Source: Desulfovibrio sp. UBA6121
Lineage (GTDB): Bacteria; Desulfobacterota; Desulfovibrionia; Desulfovibrionales; Desulfovibrionaceae
Reading direction: 5' to 3'
Length of the DNA: 6,126 bases
NCBI GenBank assembly: GCA_002422505.1
Contig: DIVX01000001.1
Coordinates: 1 to 6,126, forward strand
The number at the start of each line of letters is the position of its first letter. Positions within the stretch are counted from its first letter, which is position 1. Below the pieces are notes generated by a model that made no database searches, was not told the DNA's origin, and worked only from the letters and a program-made list of their open reading frames with translations. The position numbers and the translations under genes were made by a program. This document shows positions 1-4,891 of this stretch, piece after piece.

Positions 1-499
1 GACCCAGCGCAAGCTGTTCTACAACTTGAACAAAGAGCGCCAGCGCCTGTCCAACATGGGGTTCGACCCCACCACCAGCGCCCTTTCCGAAAGCCTGCAG
101 GTGAGCGAGGCCGAGATAGAGCAGATGGACCAGCGCCTCTCCCGCCAGGACATGAGCCTGGACATCTCCATAGGCGAGGACTCCGAGAACACGCGGCTGG
201 ACTTTCTGCCCGCCCTGGGCCCCGGCATAGAGGACATCCTGAGCCAGGACCAGATCTCCGGGCTGCTGCTGGAGAACCTCAAGACCATCGTGCCCAACTT
301 GTCGGACAAGGAGCAGGCCATATTGAACGAGCGCCTGCTTTCCGACAGCCCGGTGACCCTGCGCGAGATAGGCGACCGCTTCGGCGTGACCCGCGAACGC
401 GTACGGCAAATAGAAGCGCGCCTGCTGGAAAAGCTCAAAGAGCACCTGCAGGCGACGGTGAAGGATTTCTCGCCCGACTGGATAGAGGGCAACGACTAG
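1..499 (+). CDS. rpoH: RNA polymerase sigma-32 (heat-shock) factor RpoH, C-terminal part
   Basis: This is a partial gene cut by the left edge and read in frame from base 2; it ends at the TAG at 497-499. The first visible residues, TQRKLFYNLN, match the RpoH box (QRKLFFNLR in E. coli), a signature that separates sigma-32 from other sigma-70 family members. Next comes a region 3-like stretch with SRQDMSLDI, where E. coli has AAQDMTFDL. The C-terminus carries the region 4 helix-turn-helix, TLREIGDRFGVTRERVRQIE (about bases 356-415), which reads the -35 element. About 165 residues are visible, close to the corresponding part of E. coli RpoH, so the C-terminus looks complete. The protein should direct core polymerase to stress and chaperone promoters. 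Seven of the 11 isoleucines downstream of base 26 are encoded by ATA, unusual for so GC-rich a gene. There is no terminator after it: the next gene starts about 14 bases on. Confidence 0.93.
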   Translation, partial: TQRKLFYNLNKERQRLSNMGFDPTTSALSESLQVSEAEIEQMDQRLSRQDMSLDISIGEDSENTRLDFLPALGPGIEDILSQDQISGLLLENLKTIVPNLSDKEQAILNERLLSDSPVTLREIGDRFGVTRERVRQIEARLLEKLKEHLQATVKDFSPDWIEGND

Positions 500-513
500 A
501 CGGGGGGACGGTG

Positions 514-1278
514 ATGGATCCGCGCATTTTGCAACTCAAGCGTCGCGCCCGGGAGCTTTCCGCCTCCAGGCCTCAACCTGCGTTCGTGCTGGAGTGCGCC
601 GAAGAGCTCTCCCATGCCTCCAATCTTTTCTTCGACCACCCCATGATGCTGCGGTTGCAGAACGACGCCCTGGGCTTTTTGAACGATCCCTGCGGCCTGG
701 GCGTGGAGCATGCCAAGCGCGTGGCCATAGACGCCGCCGCCCTGGCCCTGGCCGAACCCACGGGCCTGAACCAGGAGGAACGCCGCCGCCTGGCCCTTTT
801 GGCCGAGGTTGCGGGCCTGCTGCACGACACCATGCGCCACGAGGACGAACACCCGGAAAAGGGCGCGGATTTGTGCATGCGCATTCTGCGCGGCTACCCC
901 CTTTCCCCGGAAGAACGCGTGTGGATCGCCCAGGCCGTGTGCCTGCACGAGGCCGACCTGCCCCTGGCCGAGGCCGGTCCGGAATCCGCCCGGCTGCTCT
1001 CCGGCACGGTGCACGATGCCGACCGCTTCCGCTTCGGGCCGGACATTTTCGCCGCCACCCTGTGGGAATTCTGCGAGTGCGACGACTGGCCGCTGGAAGA
1101 GATCGCCGCCGCCTTCCCCAAGGGCGTGGCCCACGCCGAGGCCTGCGCACGCGGCTTCCGCACCGAGCAGGGCCGCAAGTTCGGCCCCGCGCTCATCGAT
1201 GAAGGCCTCTCCCTGGCCAAAGAGTACACGCTGTTTTTCCAGGAAATGCTCGCCGCAACCGCCCCGTCCAACACATGA
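514..1278 (+). CDS. HD-domain protein, predicted metal-dependent phosphohydrolase
   Basis: A protein of 254 residues from ATG 514. A GTG at 511 is an alternative start one codon earlier, but the G-rich Shine-Dalgarno-like stretch at 502-507 is better spaced for the ATG. The HD superfamily pattern is visible: His66 (in EHAKR), His104-Asp105 (in LLHDT), His109/His113 in the following helix, His145 (in CLHEAD) and Asp170 (in HDADRFRF). These are the expected metal ligands, so a hydrolase acting on a phosphate ester or nucleotide is likely, but the substrate cannot be read from the sequence. There is no signal peptide, membrane segment or second domain, so it is probably cytoplasmic. It lacks the HD-GYP signature of cyclic-di-GMP phosphodiesterases. 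Its stop codon TGA (1276-1278) overlaps an ATG of the next reading frame, suggesting co-translation with the TPR gene. The family call is good; the specific role is unknown. Confidence 0.85.
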   Translation: MDPRILQLKRRARELSASRPQPAFVLECAEELSHASNLFFDHPMMLRLQNDALGFLNDPCGLGVEHAKRVAIDAAALALAEPTGLNQEERRRLALLAEVAGLLHDTMRHEDEHPEKGADLCMRILRGYPLSPEERVWIAQAVCLHEADLPLAEAGPESARLLSGTVHDADRFRFGPDIFAATLWEFCECDDWPLEEIAAAFPKGVAHAEACARGFRTEQGRKFGPALIDEGLSLAKEYTLFFQEMLAATAPSNT

Positions 1279-1281
1279 GGA
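1277..1281 (+). promoter_or_regulatory. Shine-Dalgarno sequence deciding the TPR gene start
   Basis: GAGGA lies five bases before ATG 1287 and overlaps the stop codon of the HD gene. The other in-frame ATG at 1275 (in ATGA) has only a C-rich leader with no purine tract. This favours 1287 as the main start, with ribosomes finishing the HD gene placed to reinitiate. Confidence 0.6.
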
Positions 1282-1286
1282 CCTCC

Positions 1287-3107
1287 ATGCCCCGCACCTT
1301 TTCCGCAGGCCGCAGCCCTGCACCCCGTTTCGCGGCGCGCCGCTTGAGCCCCCTGCGCGGAGCGGCCCTGGTCCTGGCCCTGGCGCTGTGCTCCGCCTGT
1401 GCGCCCATGCGCGCGCAGCCCCCGCAGCCCCGCCCGCTTTCCGCCAAGGCGGGCACCACCTACGACTATCTGGAATACCAGGCCCTGCTGCAGCAAATGG
1501 CGCGCACCGCAAGCGTGGCGCGCATGTCGCCGGAGGCCTTCGCCCGCACCCTGGCCCTGCAAAAGGCCGCCGCCCAGGCGCTGGACCGCGTCATCGCCAA
1601 GGAGAGCGCGCCCTCCCTCTACACCGACAAGGCCTTTCTGTACTGGAACCCGGAGCAGGCCAGCGAGGCCCGCGCCATTCTGGCCGAGGGCCTGGCCAAG
1701 TTCCCGGGCGACTATAACCTGACCACCGCCCTGGCCAACGCCTACCTCATGGAGAACAACCTCACCGAGGCGGCCAAGGTGCTGGCGGCCTATCTGGCCC
1801 ACCAGGATAACATGGCCCTGCGCGAGCGCCTGGGCCAGCTTTACGTCGATTCCGAGCAGCCGGAAAAGGCGCTGGAAACCCTCAAGCGCATTCCCGCCAA
1901 GGAGCGCAGCCCCGAAACCCTGTTCCAGATGGCCCGCGCCGAGGCCCGCCTGGGCCACCGCGCCGCAGCCATACAGGCCCTCAAAAAGCTGGTGAAGCAG
2001 AACCCGGAGCACCTGGAGGCCTGGGTGGAGCTGGCCTTCCAGCAGGAGCTGGACAAGGACTATTCCTCCGCCGTGGCCACCTATACGCAGATTCTGGAGC
2101 TTGGCGCCACGCGGGAAGACATCCGCCAGCGCATCGAGAACGGCGGCGGCGACGGACGCGAAGACATCCGCCTGCGCGTGGTGGGCCTGTGGCTTAAGCT
2201 GAACAGCCCGGATAAGGCCCTGGAAACCGCCCTGGCCAGCTCCGGCAGCAAGCCCTTCATCCTGGCCGCCTCGCTGCTCTTTTTGAACGAGAGCTACTCC
2301 GCCCAGGCCAGCACCCTGCTGGACGTGCTGGCCACCCAGCCGCCGGTGCCGGGCGAATACTTCTTCTACAAGGCCGTCATCGCCCACGATGGCGAGGGCA
2401 ACCCGCAGAAGGCCTTGCAGTTCCTCGACCTGGTGCCCGAGAGCGACCCACACTTCAGCCAGGCGCTGCAATTCCGCATCCAGCTTTTGTACACCCTGGG
2501 GCGCGAGCACGAGGCCGTGGCCCTCATGGACCAGGGCATGCGCCTGTACCCCGGGCAAAGCCGCTTCCCCCTGCTGCAGGCCGGGTACCTCATCGAAAAG
2601 AAGCGCCTGGACGAGGCCAAGACCGTGCTGGAGCAGGCCCTGGCCGACCGGCCCGACGACGAGGACCTGCTGTACCAGCTGGGCGCCGTGCTCGACCGCC
2701 AGGGCGACCGCAAGACCGCCATCGGCATCATGCAGAAGATTGTGGCCAAGAACCCGGACCACGCCGACGCCCTCAACTACATCGGCTACACCCTGGCCGA
2801 GGAAGGCCACGACCTGGAGCGCGCCCTGTCGCTCATCAAAAAGGCCGACCGCCTGAAGCCGGAGAACGGCTACATCGTGGACTCCCTGGCCTGGGCCTAC
2901 TTCCGCCTGGGCAGGCTGGACGAGGCCTGGAAGCACATCCAGCACGCCATCACCCTGACCAAGGACGACCCCACCATGTGGGAGCATTACGGAGACATCG
3001 CCAAGCAGTCCGGCCGCGCGGCGCAGGCCAAGAAAGGCTACCAGAACGCGCTCAAGTTCAATCACGAGCACCCGGACCGCATCAAAAAGAAAATGGGAAC
3101 AAAATGA
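1287..3107 (+). CDS. Tetratricopeptide-repeat lipoprotein
   Basis: A protein of 606 residues from ATG 1287 (610 if ATG 1275 is used). Residues 1-38 form a lipoprotein signal: an Arg-rich n-region, a hydrophobic stretch (GAALVLALAL) and a probable lipidated Cys38 in LCSAC. The lipobox is somewhat atypical because position -3 is Cys rather than Leu. After a short Pro-rich linker, the rest is helical repeats of TPR type, clearest in the second half (EAKTVLEQALADRPDDEDLL, then AIGIMQKIVAKNPDHADAL). The last ~110 residues (about 493-600) are the conserved module with LNYIGYTLAEEGHDLERAL, YIVDSLAWAYFRLGRLDEA and MWEHYGDI, known from many proteobacterial TPR proteins. The likely role is a periplasm-facing scaffold for envelope assembly. 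The gene ends in ATGA, shared with the next lipoprotein gene. In pseudomonads and betaproteobacteria a TPR protein gene of this kind sits beside lolB, which agrees with the neighbour here. The exact partner is unknown. Confidence 0.88.
   Translation: MPRTFSAGRSPAPRFAARRLSPLRGAALVLALALCSACAPMRAQPPQPRPLSAKAGTTYDYLEYQALLQQMARTASVARMSPEAFARTLALQKAAAQALDRVIAKESAPSLYTDKAFLYWNPEQASEARAILAEGLAKFPGDYNLTTALANAYLMENNLTEAAKVLAAYLAHQDNMALRERLGQLYVDSEQPEKALETLKRIPAKERSPETLFQMARAEARLGHRAAAIQALKKLVKQNPEHLEAWVELAFQQELDKDYSSAVATYTQILELGATREDIRQRIENGGGDGREDIRLRVVGLWLKLNSPDKALETALASSGSKPFILAASLLFLNESYSAQASTLLDVLATQPPVPGEYFFYKAVIAHDGEGNPQKALQFLDLVPESDPHFSQALQFRIQLLYTLGREHEAVALMDQGMRLYPGQSRFPLLQAGYLIEKKRLDEAKTVLEQALADRPDDEDLLYQLGAVLDRQGDRKTAIGIMQKIVAKNPDHADALNYIGYTLAEEGHDLERALSLIKKADRLKPENGYIVDSLAWAYFRLGRLDEAWKHIQHAITLTKDDPTMWEHYGDIAKQSGRAAQAKKGYQNALKFNHEHPDRIKKKMGTK
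2112..2177 (+). repeat. Short in-frame direct repeat inside the TPR gene
   Basis: Two 21-base copies (2112-2132 and 2157-2177) differ at two positions and are spaced 45 bases apart. They encode REDIRQR and REDIRLR separated by IENGGGDG (residues about 276-297). The 45-base period keeps the frame. It looks like a local duplication forming a charged, Gly-rich linker between TPR blocks rather than a canonical TPR unit, which has a 34-residue period. Confidence 0.7.
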
Positions 3108-4057
3108 TCCGCTTCGCCTTGCCTTCCCGCGCACTCGGCCCCGGCCTGCTGCGCGCCGCCTTTGCCCTTGCGCTGTTGGGCCTGTGCGCCTGCGCGCCCA
3201 GGATAGAACTGCCCCGCCACGACGAAGCGGCCGACGACCTGGCCGCCTTCCGCGCGCGCTTTGTCGAGCCCGGCCCGGTGGGCAGCGGCGTGGCCGTGCG
3301 CGCCAGCCTGCTGTACTCCACCCCCAGCAAGGCCAACCGCACCGATGTACAGCTCTTTGGCGAGTTCGACCGGCCCCTGCGCCTGGACGTGCGCGCGGGC
3401 ATAGGCACCATGCTGGCCCTGATGCGCGAGGACCAGAGCGGCCTGCTGGCCTTTTACCCCAACGACAAGCGGGCCTATGCCCACAGCGATCCGGTCATCG
3501 GGGCGCAGCTTTTGGGCCTGCCCTTCCCCTTCGCCCTGCGCGATCTGGCCCTGGTGCTTTCCGGCTACTTCGGCAGCCTGGTGCCGGAGCAGCCCGACCG
3601 CGTTCGCGCCATTCCCGGCGGCGGCTTCGCCTTCAGCTACGATTCCGGCCCGGTGCGCCTGCTGGTCATCGACCAGTACGGCAGGCCCGACCGCATGGAA
3701 GGCGTTTTGTCCCAGCACTTCAAGGCCCAGGTTGAGCGCGACGGCGCGAAGATTTCCGGCCCGCGCGTGTGGGGCCTGTGCTTCACCGGCTACCCGGAGG
3801 ACGAGGGCGACCCCATCGGCCCGGCCAAAACCCTCACCCTCACCCTGCCCAAGGGCGACAGCGCCGTGCTGCGCGTCAAGTCCGTAACGCCCAAGGCCGA
3901 GGCCTGGACCACCAAGGCCCTGACCCTGACCCTGCCCGCCAACGCGGAGTTCATATCCCTGGAGCGCCAGGCCGCGCCCGCCCAGGTGCGGGAAATCATC
4001 ACCGGATCGGGAGACGCAGATGAGCATGGAAAATCTGGACCTGTTGCCGGAAGCTGA
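3104..4057 (+). CDS. Probable LolB-like outer-membrane lipoprotein
   Basis: A protein of 317 residues from ATG 3104, which overlaps the TPR gene's TGA as ATGA and is preceded by GGGA at 3095-3098. The open frame continues upstream, but only this start gives a lipoprotein signal: Arg-containing n-region, hydrophobic core (AAFALALLGL) and lipobox LCAC with Cys30, followed by Ala-Pro, which fits outer-membrane sorting under the E. coli rule. Residues about 60-160 follow the LolB pattern as I remember it: a run of beta strands, RPLRLDVRAGIGT (E. coli LolB has YRLLLTNPLGST), a short LLAFYPNDKRAYAHSD segment, then LLGLPFPFALRDLALVLSG (E. coli LTGMPIPLNSLRQWILG). LolB receives lipoproteins from LolA and inserts them in the outer membrane. 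This protein is about 110 residues longer than E. coli LolB, with a C-terminal extension containing two TLTLTLP-type strands. A general LolA/LolB-fold lipoprotein of other function is the main alternative. The last 12 codons overlap the next gene. Confidence 0.6.
   Translation: MIRFALPSRALGPGLLRAAFALALLGLCACAPRIELPRHDEAADDLAAFRARFVEPGPVGSGVAVRASLLYSTPSKANRTDVQLFGEFDRPLRLDVRAGIGTMLALMREDQSGLLAFYPNDKRAYAHSDPVIGAQLLGLPFPFALRDLALVLSGYFGSLVPEQPDRVRAIPGGGFAFSYDSGPVRLLVIDQYGRPDRMEGVLSQHFKAQVERDGAKISGPRVWGLCFTGYPEDEGDPIGPAKTLTLTLPKGDSAVLRVKSVTPKAEAWTTKALTLTLPANAEFISLERQAAPAQVREIITGSGDADEHGKSGPVAGS
3827..3937 (+). repeat. Repeated beta-strand motif in the LolB-like gene
   Basis: Two 24-base segments (3827-3850 and 3914-3937) match at 20 positions and lie 87 bases apart in the same frame. 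They encode KTLTLTLP and KALTLTLP (residues 242-249 and 271-278). The alternating Thr-Leu pattern predicts amphipathic beta strands in the C-terminal extension. This may be a small duplication of a strand or convergent use of the same strand sequence. Confidence 0.6.
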
Positions 4058-4343
4058 GGCCAAGCCCGGCTTCTTCGGCACCTTCGCCCTGGGCGTAAAG
4101 GTCTGGGCGCGGGAGATGGCCCGGCTGGTGACGCGCCAGGCCAAGCTGCACGAGGTGCGGCAGCTGGAAGGACGCCTGCGCGAGGAAACCGCCCTGCTGG
4201 CCAAGCTGGAGGCCGCGCCCGGCCCGGAGCGCGACCTGTGCCTGCGGCAGGTGGAAATGCTGAAGCTTGAGATAGCCCGGCTGCGCCGCGAGGAAGAGGC
4301 CGCACGCGTCCTGCGCGCCGCGCGCCCCCAGACGCGGCAGTAA
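4020..4343 (+). CDS. Small predicted coiled-coil protein of unknown function
   Basis: A protein of 107 residues from ATG 4020, with GGGAGA at 4009-4014 as a well-spaced ribosome binding site; ATG 4026 is a weaker alternative. I do not recognise a named family. The first ~30 residues contain a short Gly/Phe-rich segment (PGFFGTFALGVKVW), followed by a highly charged helical part rich in Glu, Arg and Leu (VRQLEGRLREETALLAKLE, then LKLEIARLRREEEAARVL), broken once by APGPE. The heptad-like Leu spacing suggests two coiled-coil helices folding back on each other. There is no signal peptide or membrane helix, so it is probably cytoplasmic. It overlaps the LolB-like gene by 38 bases in another frame and ends in TAA directly before an in-frame ATG of the rpiB reading frame, so it is clearly part of the operon. 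Its ribosome binding site and gene-like composition make it a credible gene; the function is open. Confidence 0.72.
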   Translation: MSMENLDLLPEAEAKPGFFGTFALGVKVWAREMARLVTRQAKLHEVRQLEGRLREETALLAKLEAAPGPERDLCLRQVEMLKLEIARLRREEEAARVLRAARPQTRQ

Positions 4344-4368
4344 ATGCAGAACCCCCAGCAGACCTCAC

Positions 4369-4374
4369 AGGAGG
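4369..4374 (+). promoter_or_regulatory. Strong Shine-Dalgarno sequence deciding the rpiB start
   Basis: AGGAGG, with a further AG after it, ends five bases before ATG 4380. The upstream in-frame ATG 4344 immediately follows the previous stop codon and has no purine-rich leader beyond the ending of that gene. The position and the homology start both favour 4380. Confidence 0.75.
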
Positions 4375-4379
4375 AGCAG

Positions 4380-4853
4380 ATGCAAAAGACGGTGCTTATC
4401 GCCTCCGACCACGGCGGCTTCGCCCTCAAGGGGGCGCTTGTACAGGCCCTGCGCAACGCCCAGTGCCAGGTGGACGACCTGGGGCCGGAGAACACCGGCT
4501 CCTGCGACTACCCCGCCTACGCCGACAAGCTTTGCCAGCGCGTTCTGGCTGCCGGGGAAGACGGCCAGAACGGCCAGGTGCTCGGCATTCTCGTGTGCGG
4601 CACGGGGCTCGGCATGTCCATGGCCGCCAACCGCCACCCTGGCATCCGCGCCGCGGTGTGCACCTGCGAGTTCATGGCCCGCATGGCCCGCGCCCACAAC
4701 AACGCCAATGTGCTCTGCCTGGGCGAGCGCGTGGTGGGCCAGGGCGTGGCCCTGGAAATAGCCCGCGATTTTCTGGCCCAGGCCTTTGAAGGCGCGCGCC
4801 ACCTGCGGCGCATCAGCCAGTTCGACACGTTCTCCCTTCCCGCCAAACCCTGA
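4380..4853 (+). CDS. rpiB: Ribose-5-phosphate isomerase B
   Basis: A protein of 157 residues from ATG 4380 (E. coli RpiB has 149). An in-frame ATG at 4344 would add 12 polar residues not expected in the family. It interconverts ribulose 5-phosphate and ribose 5-phosphate in the cytoplasm, in the pentose phosphate pathway. The LacAB/RpiB family signatures are all present: ASDHGGFALK at the N-terminus (Asp10, His11), DYP at 43-45, the catalytic Cys73 in ILVCGTGLGMS, the AANR and GIRAA segments that bind the sugar phosphate, and the ring-opening His106 in RAHNNANVL. GERVVG and the C-terminal GARHLRRI segment (phosphate-binding Arg/His) follow. Single-domain architecture and the CGTG motif separate it from the unrelated RpiA fold. 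LacA/LacB-type galactose-6-phosphate isomerases are related, but no lac-type genes lie nearby, and the adjoining transketolase supports a pentose phosphate role. Confidence 0.95.
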   Translation: MQKTVLIASDHGGFALKGALVQALRNAQCQVDDLGPENTGSCDYPAYADKLCQRVLAAGEDGQNGQVLGILVCGTGLGMSMAANRHPGIRAAVCTCEFMARMARAHNNANVLCLGERVVGQGVALEIARDFLAQAFEGARHLRRISQFDTFSLPAKP

Positions 4854-4891
4854 CGCGGACACCCGCCAAAACATACCAAGGACCGACATCC

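Noticed and set aside
2978..3103. N-terminal extension of the LolB-like lipoprotein frame into the TPR gene
   Set aside because: The extra 42 codons overlap conserved TPR sequence, are Arg/Gln-rich, and would bury the lipoprotein signal peptide.
894..3134. A 746-codon open frame on the - strand opposite the HD and TPR genes
   Set aside because: It is a GC-rich shadow: long runs of Gly, Ala, Leu, Gln and Val without recognisable domains, opposite two clear protein families with good ribosome binding sites.
4344..4379. Earlier rpiB start at ATG 4344
   Set aside because: It abuts the preceding stop without a good ribosome binding site and adds a polar tail (MQNPQQTSQEEQ) before the conserved RpiB start; AGGAGG favours ATG 4380.
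3062..4495. A 477-codon open frame on the - strand spanning three genes
   Set aside because: It crosses gene boundaries on the opposite strand and has biased composition (Ser/Arg-rich then Gly/Gln-rich), typical of a shadow frame in GC-rich DNA.
4854..4891. Possible terminator or promoter between rpiB and the transketolase gene
   Set aside because: No inverted repeat with a T-run and no recognisable -35/-10 pair is visible in the 38 bases; only a ribosome binding site is supported.
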